Shown: positions 34,613-44,493 of the stretch, piece after piece
Numbering within the stretch: position 1 is the first letter of the stretch
Layout: every line of letters begins with the position of its first letter
NCBI GenBank assembly: GCA_023369685.1
Contig: SACZ01000003.1
Location: 396,818-460,817 of the forward strand
DNA: 64,000 nt
DNA from: Prolixibacteraceae bacterium JC049
Lineage (GTDB): Bacteria; Bacteroidota; Bacteroidia; Bacteroidales; Prolixibacteraceae
Direction of reading: 5' to 3'
Made by a program: the position numbers and the translations under genes
The notes under the pieces: model-generated
Told to the model about the DNA's origin: nothing
The model's input: the letters and a program-made list of their open reading frames with translations, nothing else
The model's database searches: none

Positions 34613-37600
34613 TTAGAAGTTTACATTTAATCCAATTAGATAAAGTTTAGTTTGTGGGTGATAATTCACACGACCAGGCTTAAATTCTGGGTCGATTAAT
34701 TTCTCTTGAGAGATAGTGAATAGGTTATCAGCACTTACATAAACACGAACTCTTTGAACGCCAAGTTTCTCAACCAGCTGTTTGCTGAAAGTATAACCTA
34801 ACTGGATGTTCTTCAATCTTAGATAAGCAGCTTTACGTGTCCAGAAGTCGGAAGGCAACTGACTCTTCCATGAGTTTTTGCGTAGCACTGGCCATGTTGC
34901 AGTATTGGCTGTTGCTGGAGTCCAGCGATTAAGCATTGCTTTATGGGTGAAGTTACCATAGTTTGGTCCTTCTGTTAATGCTCCTTCCATGTAAGCCAAT
35001 TGCTTAAGAACTCCTTGCCAATATAATCCAAGATCGAATTGCTTGTATTTTAGGTTGATATTCATAGCGATAGGGAAGTGTGGACTGGCATCGCCCAAAT
35101 ACATCTTGTCATCGCCATTAATCTTTTTGTCTCCGTTTCTATCAACGTATTTTACATCACCAGGAATAGTGTTTGTGTCGAATAGAGGAGATGATTTCAC
35201 ATCTGCTTCATCTTTGTAGAAACCATTGGTCTCATATCCCCAAAGCGCCCATAGAGGAAGTCCCACTTTAGCAACAGTCCAACCACTTACGTAAGGTCCT
35301 GTGCCCACAAGATTGATAACTTTACTTTTGTTGTCAGAAATGTTGAACGAGATGTCGTAACTGAAATCGTCAGAGATTCTGTTTCTGTGAGAAAGAGAAA
35401 GTTCCCAACCTTTGTTTTCAATTTCTCCAGCATTTACTGCAGGGTTAGGGAATCCAATGGTTCTAGGAATAGGTACTCGGTCGTTAAGTACATCTTCGGT
35501 GTTTTTCTTATAATAATCGAATGTAACACCCAGTTTGCCATCCCAAAGTTCTGCATCGAAACCAATATCAAGAATCTTAGTTGTTTCCCAAGAGATTGTC
35601 GAGTTAGAAAGGCGTGATTGCCATGCACCCTGAACTGCTTTGTCTGATTGCCCAAATGCATAAACATTACTGATTGCAATGTCTGAAATATATTGCCAGT
35701 ACTTGATATTATCTTGTTTACCTGTAGCACCGTATGATCCACGAATCTTAAGGTTGTTTAACCAACCTAATGATTTCATGAAGTTCTCTTCTGATAAACG
35801 CCATCCGGCAGAGAATGAAGGGAAGAATCCCCAGCGTGTTTCACTTCCAGGAGCAAAACGAGAAGAACCATCGTAACGGAAGTTAGCTTCGAATAAGTAT
35901 TTGCCTTTGTAGTCGTAATTTACACGACCCAGGTAAGAACCAATTCTTAAGTTCGTTTCATTTCCTCCATTTGAATCTGTTTCTGAGTCACCGGCATTGA
36001 TTACATCCAGGATATCGTTATAAGCTTTTGAACGTTTAGCGTATACCCACTGGTAATTATCAGAAATGCGTTCTGCTCCCAATAATCCTTTTACACTGTG
36101 GTCGCCAAATGTTTTTTGGTACTGGATCAATCCGCGAAGCTGGATACTCTTCCATTGCTTATAGCGGTAAGAAGAAGAATTTTCACTTACAAGATCTTTA
36201 GCGTATGTGCCATTCCAGTTATAAAGTTTAACTGCTTTTTGGTGCTCACGCTCAGTAAGTGCTGTACTTTTATTCATGTATTCTCCAATAAGCGTAAGGC
36301 CAGGAAGAACTTCATAGTCAACACGTGCGTTGAACAGGTTATAAGTTTCAGCCAATGTTTTTTTCCCGCTTTCAAGGCGTGCCAACTGGTTGTTACCAGG
36401 AAGTGAAGTGCCATAGCGTCCGTCAGGAAGTTTAGGAAGTCCCCATGGTGGCATATCGTGGAATAAACGCCAGAAAACGGTTCCTTTATTGCGAGGCTCA
36501 CTCCAGTCTTTTTTACGCATATGCACATCTACACGTGCTTTCAGTTTCTTAGAAATCTGATAGTCGGTGTTAAAGCGTACGCCATAACGCTCAAGATTAT
36601 TTTTTTCAAGGTAGTTTAGTGCCATGTTAAATTTAAGTTTTTCAGTTCCTCCCATTGCCGAAAGCGAATGGTTATGCTGTGGTGCCGTTTGGAAAATTAC
36701 ATCGTGCCAATCGGTGTTTGGCCAGCGAATTGGGTCAACTCCATTAACCGTGTTTTCAATATCCTGATCGGTAAATGGTTTTGGCTGACCATCGTTTGCA
36801 AAGGCTTCGTTGTATAGAGTCATGTAATCTCTAATTCCTACTTTTTCTGGTAGTTTAGTTACTTCCTGAAGTGCTAAATAACCATTGTAAGCCAATCGTA
36901 GACCTGTAGATTTTGATCGTTTTGTTGTAATTAAGATAACACCGTTTGCTCCACGAGAACCGTAGATAGCAGTTGAGGCAGCATCTTTCAAAATAGAAAT
37001 AGATTCGATATTGTTTGGATCAAGATCCGATAGGTTTTGTTCGATACCATCGACATAAACCAGTGGAGAGCTACTTCCAGAAAGAGAGGTGTTACCACGA
37101 ATTTGCATGTTGATATCTTCGCTACCAGCCAAACCACCACGGTCGATGATTACAAGACCAGGAGCAACTCCCTGAAGGGCTTTACCCATAGATGAAACAG
37201 GACGGCTGGCAATTTTCTCAGGACTAACAGAGCTAACAGCACCTGTTAAACTAACCTTTTTCTGTACACCATATCCAACGGCTACTACTTCTTCCAGGCC
37301 AATAGCATCTTCTTCCAATACTACATTTATTTCTGTTTGGCCATTCATAGGAATATCTACCGATTTCATTCCAACAAATGAGAACGATAAAACTTTTCCA
37401 GAAGCAGGAACATTTAGTAAATAGTTTCCATCAAAGTCGGTGGTAATTCCAATTGTCGTACCTTTTACAATTACCGAAACACCTGGAATAGGTTCTCCGT
37501 TTTTGTCTTCAACTTTACCTTTTATTTTTATCTCACCTTTTTGTTTGGCCGGCTTAGTTCCTTTGCGAATAACCACATAGCGGTCAACCACCTCGTAGTT

Positions 37601-37915
37601 CATGCCAGTGTCGGCTAATACTTTGTCTAATACCGACTGAACAGAAGCTTGCTTAAGGTTGATGGAAACCTTTTGGTTGGTATTTAGTTCTTTCTCATTA
37701 AAGAAAAAATAGAAATCGCTTTTAGCTTCAATTTCTTTCAATACCGACTTCAAAGTCGCGTTTCGCATTTTAAGAGTAAGCTTGGCATTTTGTGAGTAAC
37801 TGCTGGCATGTACGCTCAACAAACTACCCAAAAGCAGCGCAATTATCAATTTCATAGTTAGCAGTGTTTGCTTCCATGACCTACTGAAGTCATGAAAAGT
37901 CTTCAATTTTTTCAT
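34613..37915 (-). CDS. susC: SusC/RagA family TonB-dependent transporter with STN signalling domain
   Basis: A 1100-residue outer-membrane transporter. After the signal peptide come an STN domain (about 45-115: LTLKMRNATLKSVLKEIEAKSDFYFFFNEK), a carboxypeptidase-D-like domain (about 128-210: GEPIPGVSVIVKGTTIGITTDFDGNY), the plug (EEVVAVGYGVQKKVSLTGAVSSV…ANGVILITTKR) and a 22-strand barrel ending in LYLIGLNVNF. It imports oligosaccharides or peptides in the SusD complex, driven by TonB. The STN domain marks it as a signal transducer that contacts the FecR anti-sigma factor encoded just upstream (121-base gap), so it controls expression of itself through the sigma factor at 39111-39674. Confidence 0.95.
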   Translation of the reverse strand: MKKLKTFHDFSRSWKQTLLTMKLIIALLLGSLLSVHASSYSQNAKLTLKMRNATLKSVLKEIEAKSDFYFFFNEKELNTNQKVSINLKQASVQSVLDKVLADTGMNYEVVDRYVVIRKGTKPAKQKGEIKIKGKVEDKNGEPIPGVSVIVKGTTIGITTDFDGNYLLNVPASGKVLSFSFVGMKSVDIPMNGQTEINVVLEEDAIGLEEVVAVGYGVQKKVSLTGAVSSVSPEKIASRPVSSMGKALQGVAPGLVIIDRGGLAGSEDINMQIRGNTSLSGSSSPLVYVDGIEQNLSDLDPNNIESISILKDAASTAIYGSRGANGVILITTKRSKSTGLRLAYNGYLALQEVTKLPEKVGIRDYMTLYNEAFANDGQPKPFTDQDIENTVNGVDPIRWPNTDWHDVIFQTAPQHNHSLSAMGGTEKLKFNMALNYLEKNNLERYGVRFNTDYQISKKLKARVDVHMRKKDWSEPRNKGTVFWRLFHDMPPWGLPKLPDGRYGTSLPGNNQLARLESGKKTLAETYNLFNARVDYEVLPGLTLIGEYMNKSTALTEREHQKAVKLYNWNGTYAKDLVSENSSSYRYKQWKSIQLRGLIQYQKTFGDHSVKGLLGAERISDNYQWVYAKRSKAYNDILDVINAGDSETDSNGGNETNLRIGSYLGRVNYDYKGKYLFEANFRYDGSSRFAPGSETRWGFFPSFSAGWRLSEENFMKSLGWLNNLKIRGSYGATGKQDNIKYWQYISDIAISNVYAFGQSDKAVQGAWQSRLSNSTISWETTKILDIGFDAELWDGKLGVTFDYYKKNTEDVLNDRVPIPRTIGFPNPAVNAGEIENKGWELSLSHRNRISDDFSYDISFNISDNKSKVINLVGTGPYVSGWTVAKVGLPLWALWGYETNGFYKDEADVKSSPLFDTNTIPGDVKYVDRNGDKKINGDDKMYLGDASPHFPIAMNINLKYKQFDLGLYWQGVLKQLAYMEGALTEGPNYGNFTHKAMLNRWTPATANTATWPVLRKNSWKSQLPSDFWTRKAAYLRLKNIQLGYTFSKQLVEKLGVQRVRVYVSADNLFTISQEKLIDPEFKPGRVNYHPQTKLYLIGLNVNF

Positions 37916-38035
37916 AGATTTGTAATGTTTTAATTAATACTCGCTTAATTGGTTAAGACACATCCTGCGGTAAGAGTGCGGCAACATTCTTATCGCTTTT
38001 GTGTTTTTTAGACTTTTTAGTTATTTCATTGGCTT

Positions 38036-39043
38036 TTATTTAAGTTCCAGAATAGATAACAACCTCACTTTTTTATGGGAATTGATTTTTAGGGAATATT
38101 TGAATCCGTATAGTTTTTCTAAAACAGTAAGCATTTGATCTAATGGCTTATTTTTAAGAATGGTTCCGGTAATCTGAATGTCGGCAACTTGTGGCGAAGC
38201 AAACTGAATATCAATATTGTACCAACGCTCCAGACGCTGGGCAATCTTAGAAAGAGGTTGATTTTCAATAACCAACCTACCTTCAATCCAGCCAGTATAG
38301 AAATTGGTATTTACTTTGCGTATAGCAAAAGTCTTTTGGTGCTTGTTTATGGCCAACTCTTGCGAAGGCTTTAATGCAATTTCCCTGTTTTTATGAATGT
38401 ACAAAACACTTCCTTCTACCAAAGTGACATTTAAGTATTGTGCATCAGGATACGACTCTACATTGAAACTGGTACCTAGCACTTTTACTTTTCCATGGGA
38501 GTTTTCTACATAGAATGGCTTGTTTTTATCATGAGTCACTTTGAAGAAAGCTTCGCCCGATAAAAATACCGAACGTTTATTCTTGTTGAAATCATTGTTG
38601 TATTTCAATTCAGATCCGGCATTGAGCCAAACTTTGGTTCCATCAAGTAGAGTTATCTCACTCATTTGGCCAAGTGGAGCCTTTATCTCACAAACTTGTT
38701 CGGTCGTAAAAAATGAATTGATTTCTTTTTCTACCAGAATACCTATCCCCAGCGCTATTATAAATATAGCGGCATATCGAATGATTGGTGAAATAGTGCT
38801 AATCCTAAACAACTGATTGGCTAATGCATTTTTTACTTGCTGCCATGCACTAAATTTATTGCTATCCTTTAATACTGAAGTATAATAAGCTGATTGGCGA
38901 ATGCTTTGAGCTTTTTTTAAATCGCTTGCAAAGGATTTGTCCTGCTTTAATATTTCCAATTGAACTTTTTCTTCATCGTTCAATTCGTTATGTATGGCTC
39001 CGGCAATTAATTCCCAGTGTTTGTCTTTTTCTGTTTTGTCCAT
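38036..39043 (-). CDS. FecR family anti-sigma factor
   Basis: A 335-residue single-pass inner-membrane protein. An N-terminal cytoplasmic part binds the sigma factor, a membrane segment follows (about 88-106: YAAIFIIALGIGILVEKE), then the periplasmic FecR domain (LPLGQMSEITLLDGTKVWLNAGSEL-type, here APLGQMSEITLLDG; FLSGEAFFKVTHD; VKVLGTSFNVESY) and a C-terminal DUF4974-like domain (FYTGWIEGRLVIENQPLSKIAQRLERWYNIDIQF). It holds the ECF sigma factor inactive until SusC's STN domain signals ligand. It lies between sigma and susC in the usual order. Confidence 0.93.
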   Translation of the reverse strand: MDKTEKDKHWELIAGAIHNELNDEEKVQLEILKQDKSFASDLKKAQSIRQSAYYTSVLKDSNKFSAWQQVKNALANQLFRISTISPIIRYAAIFIIALGIGILVEKEINSFFTTEQVCEIKAPLGQMSEITLLDGTKVWLNAGSELKYNNDFNKNKRSVFLSGEAFFKVTHDKNKPFYVENSHGKVKVLGTSFNVESYPDAQYLNVTLVEGSVLYIHKNREIALKPSQELAINKHQKTFAIRKVNTNFYTGWIEGRLVIENQPLSKIAQRLERWYNIDIQFASPQVADIQITGTILKNKPLDQMLTVLEKLYGFKYSLKINSHKKVRLLSILELK

Positions 39044-39110
39044 TTTTATGCGGTTTCTGGTATATGGATACCAAAAGCAACAAATAGGGTGACAGAAAAA
39101 AAGATTTTTT

Positions 39111-39674
39111 TTAAGCTAGATTAATCTTTTTTTGCAACAGCAACATAATGAGTGAATTATTGGCGGGTAGATTTTCTTTTAAATAGCGGTAAGCTCTACC
39201 AATTTGTGTCTTTACAGTGTTGGTTGAAATTTTTAGGTGTGCTGCAATTTCTTTGTAGGTCATTTCTTCGAATACAGCTAGTTCCAGAATTTTTCTTCTT
39301 TGTTCTGGAAGTTGTTGAATGATATTGTGAAGCTGTATAATTTGTCGCTCTTTCTCCATGTTATATGTTGGAGTGTCCTCGATGCGATCTAGAATTTCTT
39401 GAGAAGTATCTATGGTTTTGGGGTTTCTTCTAAGGTGTTGAAAGATGTCGTTTCGAACCATGCTCATCAAGTAGCTTTGTATGGAGCTCTTAATTTCAAT
39501 ATTATTACGGTTGTTCCAAAGTCTTAGAAAGCAGTCGTTAACAATATCTTTGGATAATTCGCGATCATTGGAAATACGGAATGCATAAACAATTAGGCAT
39601 TCGTAATGGGCATAAAATAGCTCTTTGAAGGCTACTTTACATCCTTTTTGTATTTCTCTCCACCGATCCTGCAT
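39111..39674 (-). CDS. ECF-type RNA polymerase sigma factor
   Basis: A 187-residue sigma-70 family protein of the Bacteroidota ECF group. Region 2 spans about 14-78 (FKELFYAHYECLIVYAFRI…SKDIVNDCFLRLWNNRNNI) and region 4 about 115-170 (LPEQRRKILELAVFEEMTYKEIAAHLKISTNTVKTQIGRAYRYLK). It should drive the susCD promoter when released by FecR. Its gene is 67 bases upstream of fecR. Confidence 0.93.
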   Translation of the reverse strand: MQDRWREIQKGCKVAFKELFYAHYECLIVYAFRISNDRELSKDIVNDCFLRLWNNRNNIEIKSSIQSYLMSMVRNDIFQHLRRNPKTIDTSQEILDRIEDTPTYNMEKERQIIQLHNIIQQLPEQRRKILELAVFEEMTYKEIAAHLKISTNTVKTQIGRAYRYLKENLPANNSLIMLLLQKKINLA

Positions 39675-39699
39675 AATAAGTTTTTAGGGGTAAAAACAA

Positions 39700-39981
39700 C
39701 TATAAGCCACAGCGTTCTTTCCAGCGCATATAACGTCGCTCATTCATATTGAAATGAGTGTAGCCAAATACAATTCCTATTACAGCGAACACCAAAAGAC
39801 GTAATGCCAGTGTAGGAAGTTCAATAAGTGCTATGTCGAATGACAGATCCCACAAATAGGTTAGAAAACCTACAGGAAGTCCCCAGTATAGCAGGCCAAA
39901 TCGGAAAACGTAACTCCATCTGTTCTTTCTGTGTTTTTCCCACTTTTTCATCTGTCTGTCGTATCTATCCGAGCACTCCAT
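39700..39981 (-). CDS. small membrane protein, function unknown
   Basis: About 93 residues from ATG 39981 (MECSDRYDRQMKKWEKHRKNR); the frame is open to 40032 with earlier ATGs, and the exact start is uncertain. It has a basic N-terminus and two hydrophobic segments (YVFRFGLLYWGLPVGFLTYLW and LALRLLVFAVIGIVFGYTHF), followed by a basic tail (NERRYMRWKERC). It lies 25 bases upstream of the sigma gene on the same strand, so it may be part of the same transcript. No family was recognised. Confidence 0.6.
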   Translation of the reverse strand: MECSDRYDRQMKKWEKHRKNRWSYVFRFGLLYWGLPVGFLTYLWDLSFDIALIELPTLALRLLVFAVIGIVFGYTHFNMNERRYMRWKERCGL

Positions 39982-40172
39982 AGTTGAATCGTTTTTTATA
40001 ACTACCATGTAAATGTAGTACATTTTGAGCATCGGAATAAATTATTGAAGCATAAATATTGAAAAACGGATGGTGGCACCAACGTTAGATTTGTAATGGT
40101 AATATTTAAACCAAATGGGGCGGAGCATGTTGTATGAAAGAAAATATTTACAGCGATTAAATTGATAGTATT

Positions 40173-40712
40173 ATGAAGAAGGTATTAGCATTTGCTGGAA
40201 GTAACAGTTCGAAGTCGATTAATAAACGATTAGTAGAATATGCTGCATCTCTTCTGTCCAGAACAGATGTGAAAATTATTGATTTGCGTGATTTTGAAGC
40301 TCCAATTTACTCAATGGATATGGAAGAAGAAACCGGAGCTCCTGTAGCAATGAAGGAGTTGAATAAGCTATTTAACGAGTGCGATGGTTTTATTATTTCT
40401 GCTCCAGAATATAATAGCGGAATAACTCCAGTGCTGAAAAATACTATTGATTGGATATCGCGGGTAGAACGACCTACATTCAAAAATAAGCCCGTTTTAC
40501 TAATGGCTACATCGGCTGGAGGAAGAGGCGGAAAAACCAATATGGAACATATGGCCACTTTAATGCCCAGATGGGGAGGAGAGTTGGTGGCTAGTTTCAG
40601 TTTACCCAACTTTCAGCAAAATATGCATGCGCCAGTATATCAGCTGACACATAATGAATATCGTCAAGAGCTGTTGGATGCAATTGAGAAATTAGAACAA
40701 GCGCTGGAATAA
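40173..40712 (+). CDS. NAD(P)H-dependent FMN reductase family protein
   Basis: A 179-residue flavodoxin-like protein. The phosphate-binding start KKVLAFAGSNSSKSINKRL and the FMN-site segment APEYNSGITPVLKNTIDWIS are typical of NADPH-dependent FMN/quinone reductases (NADPH_dep_FMN_red). The glycine-rich MATSAGGRGGKTNMEHMATL loop is also characteristic. It would reduce FMN, quinones or chromate-like acceptors in the cytoplasm. It converges on the feo genes with a 2-base gap, and no link to iron uptake is required. Confidence 0.88.
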   Translation: MKKVLAFAGSNSSKSINKRLVEYAASLLSRTDVKIIDLRDFEAPIYSMDMEEETGAPVAMKELNKLFNECDGFIISAPEYNSGITPVLKNTIDWISRVERPTFKNKPVLLMATSAGGRGGKTNMEHMATLMPRWGGELVASFSLPNFQQNMHAPVYQLTHNEYRQELLDAIEKLEQALE

Positions 40713-40714
40713 AT

Positions 40715-40936
40715 TTATTGTTTCACTGGAGGAAATAAAAGTTGATTTTCTTCGGTTTTAGAATGGTTTACTTTAAAAGAAACACATTTCGATTTTAAAT
40801 CACATCCTCCACACCCAGAAGCACAACTGGGTGTCTTTGTTTCTACTCTTTTTGGAAAAAACAGGTTGTAAAGTCGGTATAAAACAGTTATGCCAACCAG
40901 TGTCAGAGTGCAATATGTAAGTATTTCCTGTATCAT
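40715..40936 (-). CDS. FeoB-associated Cys-rich membrane protein
   Basis: A 73-residue protein with one N-terminal membrane helix (ILTYCTLTLVGITVLYRLYNLFF) and a cysteine cluster (CASGCGGCDLKSKC). It matches the small FeoB-associated Cys-rich family that lies next to feoB in many Bacteroidota, and is thought to help ferrous-iron transport. It begins 1 base after the feoB stop, so it is co-transcribed. Confidence 0.9.
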   Translation of the reverse strand: MIQEILTYCTLTLVGITVLYRLYNLFFPKRVETKTPSCASGCGGCDLKSKCVSFKVNHSKTEENQLLFPPVKQ

Positions 40937-40937
40937 T

Positions 40938-43412
40938 TTATATTATCCAATTGGTTACATGGTAAACGATAAACGATATAACCCATGCTAACACAGTTGT
41001 ATATATAACAGTAAATAGTGCCCAAAATGTTTTACCCGATTCTTTTCTAATGGTAGCTACTACACCAACACAAGGGAAATAGATCAATACAAAAATCAGA
41101 AATGCAAGAGCCGTAGCTGTTGTAAATACTGGTTTCCCTTTATGTTTCCCCGACTTATATGTTTCACTTCGGAGTTTTTCCTGAAGATTGGCAGTTTCTC
41201 CATCAGCATCATCAGCCTGGTAGAGTACACCAATAGTACTTACTACAATCTCTTTGGCAGCAGTACCCGTAAGCAAACTAACACTCATTTTCCAGTCGAA
41301 ACCAAGTGGTGCCATAACCGGAGTTATCGTTTTCCCAATTCTACCTAAATAAGAATCTTCCAAACGTACTCTTTCTGCCTGGTGTTGCAATTCATTCAGT
41401 TGGTTCGAAAGTGCAGTATTATCAGGTGTCTTTTGTTGTTGAACTTCTAGTTGCTCAATTTGAGCTAAAACCTGATCATTCTTTTCGGTATGACGAGGGA
41501 AATAGCCCAAAGCCCAAATAATAACAACTGCTATAAGAATAACGCTTGCAATTTTTCTAAGGTATTGCGAAGCCTTATCCCACATATGAATCAGAATATT
41601 TCTAAAAGTAGGAACGCGGTATGGTGGTAGCTCCATTACAAATGGCGACGCTTTACTTTTAAATACAGTAAGGTTTAAAAGTTGCGCTAGCAATAGAGCG
41701 AGGATTATACCAGTGAAATATAGTCCAAATAGATATAAAGCTCTGTGTTCCGGGAAAAATGCCGAGATAAACAGTACATAAACAGGTAAACGAGCACTAC
41801 ACGACATGAATGGTGTGATAAGCATTGTTAGCAAACGGTCGTTTTTGTTGCGTAACGTTCTGGTTGCCATAATAGCAGGAACATTACAGCCAAATCCCAT
41901 AATGAGTGGAATAAACGAACGGCCATGCAAACCAAATCGGTGCATGAATTTATCCATAATGAAAGCTGCTCTGGCCATATAGCCAGTATCTTCCATTAGT
42001 GATATAAAGAAAAATAGAATAACAATATTGGGAACAAAAACCAATACACTTCCCGTTCCGCTAATTATACCATCGACAATTAAATCTTTAAACATGCCCT
42101 CGGCCATTGTCGCGTTTACCCAGTCGGCAATAGCTGTAACTCCCATTTCAATCCAATCCATAGGGTATTGTCCCAATGTGAACGTTGAATAGAAGGTAGT
42201 AAACATGAATAGAAGGAAAAGTGGAATAGCCAGGTATTTATTGGTAAGAATAGAATCGATCTTACCCGATTTCATTCCTTTATAATTGTTTCCTGCTTTA
42301 TAAGTCTCTTTTAGTGCACCAGTAATAAAACCATATTTGGCATCGGTAATAATGGTTTCACTATCATTCTGAGAATGCTTTTCAATGCGCTTAATTTCTC
42401 GCTTTGTTGTCGATCTAATTTGCGATGCGTTGCGATAGTCATCCATTAAACGAGCAACTTCTTCGTCTTTTTCTAAAAGCTTTAATGCCAGAAATCGAGA
42501 AGATGCTTTGTCGATAATTGGCTTGGCTTGTTTTATTACCTCGCGAATTCGTTTAATCGACTTTTCAACTTCAGTACCATAATTAATGTGAATATGACGA
42601 ACAATAGGATCTCGGTCTTCATACACATCAATTACCTTATTGAATAACTCTTCGATACCTTTTCCTTTTGAACAAATAGTTGGAATGATTGGTACTCCAA
42701 TCATCTTTGCCAACTCCTTATATCGAAAATCAGAACCACTGTTTTCCAGTTCGTCATACATGTTTAAGGCAATAACTACCTTAATATCCATATCGATAAG
42801 CTGGGTGGTTAGGTATAGGTTGCGCTCAATGTTCGATGCATCGATTACATTAATAACGATATCAGGAGTCTCCTCCATAATGAATTTCCGAACGAAAAGT
42901 TCCTCTGGAGTATACGCCGTAAGCGAATATGTGCCTGGTAAATCGGTAATATTAAATGAGTAATCGTTTTGCTTGAACTGTGCTTTCTTTGCATCAACAG
43001 TTACTCCACTGTAGTTTCCAACATGCTCTTTAGATCCAGATGCAAAATTGAATAAGCTGGTTTTTCCACAATTTGGATTTCCTACCAGAGCTACATTTAT
43101 TTTTCTACCTTTTTCTTTGGCCGAAGTTTTCAGTATTTCATCGTCAATTACTCCTTCGAAATGACTGGGCTGAATTTGAAGAGCTTCTTCCTGAGTAATA
43201 ACTTCTATCAGAGATGCTTCACTCCTTCGAAGTGAAACATTGTAATCCATAATGCGGTATTCTACTGGATCTTTAAACGGTGCATTTTTTACCACATACA
43301 CCTCTTTACCTTTTACAAATCCCATTTCAGAGATACGCTTACGGAAAGAACCATGTCCAAGTACCTTTGTTATAATAACAGTTTGATCGGTATTAATTTC
43401 TGAAAGCCGCAC
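40938..43412 (-). CDS. feoB: FeoA-FeoB fusion ferrous iron transporter
   Basis: An 824-residue inner-membrane protein. Residues 1-75 are an SH3-like FeoA domain (LSEINTDQTVIITKVLGHGSFRKRISEMGF…NVSLRRSEASLIEV). A G-protein domain follows with GNPNCGKTSLFN (G1), DLPGTYSL (G3) and NMYDE (G4), then FeoB's GDI-like helical region and membrane domain with two Gate motifs (FIPLIMGFGCNVPAIMATRTL and TGTAAKEIVVSTIGV). It imports Fe(II), mostly under anoxic conditions. FeoA fused to FeoB is common in Bacteroidota. An insertion between transmembrane segments (QIEQLEVQQQKTPDNTALSN…) is charged and coiled-coil-like. Confidence 0.95.
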   Translation of the reverse strand: MRLSEINTDQTVIITKVLGHGSFRKRISEMGFVKGKEVYVVKNAPFKDPVEYRIMDYNVSLRRSEASLIEVITQEEALQIQPSHFEGVIDDEILKTSAKEKGRKINVALVGNPNCGKTSLFNFASGSKEHVGNYSGVTVDAKKAQFKQNDYSFNITDLPGTYSLTAYTPEELFVRKFIMEETPDIVINVIDASNIERNLYLTTQLIDMDIKVVIALNMYDELENSGSDFRYKELAKMIGVPIIPTICSKGKGIEELFNKVIDVYEDRDPIVRHIHINYGTEVEKSIKRIREVIKQAKPIIDKASSRFLALKLLEKDEEVARLMDDYRNASQIRSTTKREIKRIEKHSQNDSETIITDAKYGFITGALKETYKAGNNYKGMKSGKIDSILTNKYLAIPLFLLFMFTTFYSTFTLGQYPMDWIEMGVTAIADWVNATMAEGMFKDLIVDGIISGTGSVLVFVPNIVILFFFISLMEDTGYMARAAFIMDKFMHRFGLHGRSFIPLIMGFGCNVPAIMATRTLRNKNDRLLTMLITPFMSCSARLPVYVLFISAFFPEHRALYLFGLYFTGIILALLLAQLLNLTVFKSKASPFVMELPPYRVPTFRNILIHMWDKASQYLRKIASVILIAVVIIWALGYFPRHTEKNDQVLAQIEQLEVQQQKTPDNTALSNQLNELQHQAERVRLEDSYLGRIGKTITPVMAPLGFDWKMSVSLLTGTAAKEIVVSTIGVLYQADDADGETANLQEKLRSETYKSGKHKGKPVFTTATALAFLIFVLIYFPCVGVVATIRKESGKTFWALFTVIYTTVLAWVISFIVYHVTNWII

Positions 43413-43632
43413 AGATGAAAAATTAAGTTATTAATGTCATTTTATTCTCTCTAAATCGAACCATAAAAGAGCTAGATTTAAATTAAATAAAAATAGAGGC
43501 CAAATATAGTTCAATTAAAAAACAATTCATATCCCTAAAAGTTATAGTTTTTAAAGACGAAGTGGGATTTTTATGGTATATTGATTTAGATTGTTTAAAA
43601 AAATTACATCTGGGAATTTAAATTGGGGGACA

Positions 43633-44376
43633 ATGCGCAATAGAGAGATGTTTAAACAAATAGCAGAGACATTTAGTCAACTACCGGCTAACTATGTGTT
43701 GCTTGAGGAACCAGTAAATATAGAGGTACAGAATCAATATGTCGATTTTGTACAAAAAGAGAGAGTTAAGGTTGACGAGCAGGAGGCATTGGCGAATATT
43801 CCTAAGCTGGAGAAATGGGATGGAACTCCAGAAGATCTAAAAATGTACCTTTCTCAATTGGCTATAATAGAAAAAGTAGAGGCTTATCGTGCTTTAGAGC
43901 GTTTTGTTAAAGATACAGGACACTCTCTTTTCGATTGGGCGATATTGGCTTTGCAGGAGAGTAGAATGCTATTGCGTAGTCAGTTTCTAGACGAACATCA
44001 GGTTTACGTCTCTTCAGCTTTAGGAGGGCGTGGTCAGAAGTTGAGGTATTTTCTGGTAATGTTACATGATCGGTTTGATCATTTTTCGGAATTTGAACAG
44101 AAAGTGTTTCGCAATGAAATGTTGAGTAGACTGGAGGATATTGATGCCGAAATTGAAGAGGTGAACTTCAACCATTGTTTTGTAACCATTTCGTTATTGT
44201 TGCCAATAATTGCGAATTTAGAGTATACTTTCAATAGTGGAATTGACGAGTGCAATGAATATGGAAATTTCTTATCAGAGGACTTAATTTTAACCAATAT
44301 GAAGAAAATTCCCGATGAAGAAATAATTGAGATGGTAGATGAGTTAAAAGATCGATTAAAACAATTGCCTGAATAA
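43633..44376 (+). CDS. hypothetical protein, helical
   Basis: A 247-residue soluble protein; ATG 43633 (MRNREMFKQIAETFSQLP) is chosen, with a G-rich stretch just before it, over a TTG at 43591. It is strongly helical and acidic: PKLEKWDGTPEDLKMYLSQLAIIEKVEAYRALERFVKD, SLFDWAILALQESRMLLRSQFLDE and a C-terminal part with DEEIIEMVDELKDRLKQL. A conserved-looking middle is HQVYVSSALGGRGQKLRYFLVML. I do not recognise a family with certainty; the length and helices resemble uncharacterised Bacteroidota housekeeping proteins. It precedes the tRNA array but is separated from it by the array's promoter. Confidence 0.65.
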   Translation: MRNREMFKQIAETFSQLPANYVLLEEPVNIEVQNQYVDFVQKERVKVDEQEALANIPKLEKWDGTPEDLKMYLSQLAIIEKVEAYRALERFVKDTGHSLFDWAILALQESRMLLRSQFLDEHQVYVSSALGGRGQKLRYFLVMLHDRFDHFSEFEQKVFRNEMLSRLEDIDAEIEEVNFNHCFVTISLLLPIIANLEYTFNSGIDECNEYGNFLSEDLILTNMKKIPDEEIIEMVDELKDRLKQLPE

Positions 44377-44441
44377 CAAAAGAGTACTCTGGATAGCCCG
44401 ATTTTTCTATGAAAGTTTTACAAATTTAATTGCTCCAAGTG

Positions 44442-44471
44442 TTGCATGGATGCAAATTCTGCTTATCTTTG
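44442..44471 (+). promoter_or_regulatory. promoter of the tRNA-Arg(ACG) array
   Basis: TTG (44442-44444), a 19-base spacer and TATCTTTG (44464-44471) fit the Bacteroidota promoter consensus. The first tRNA begins 22 bases after the -7 element. Confidence 0.7.
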
Positions 44472-44493
44472 CATCCGCTTTAATAAAGCAAAT

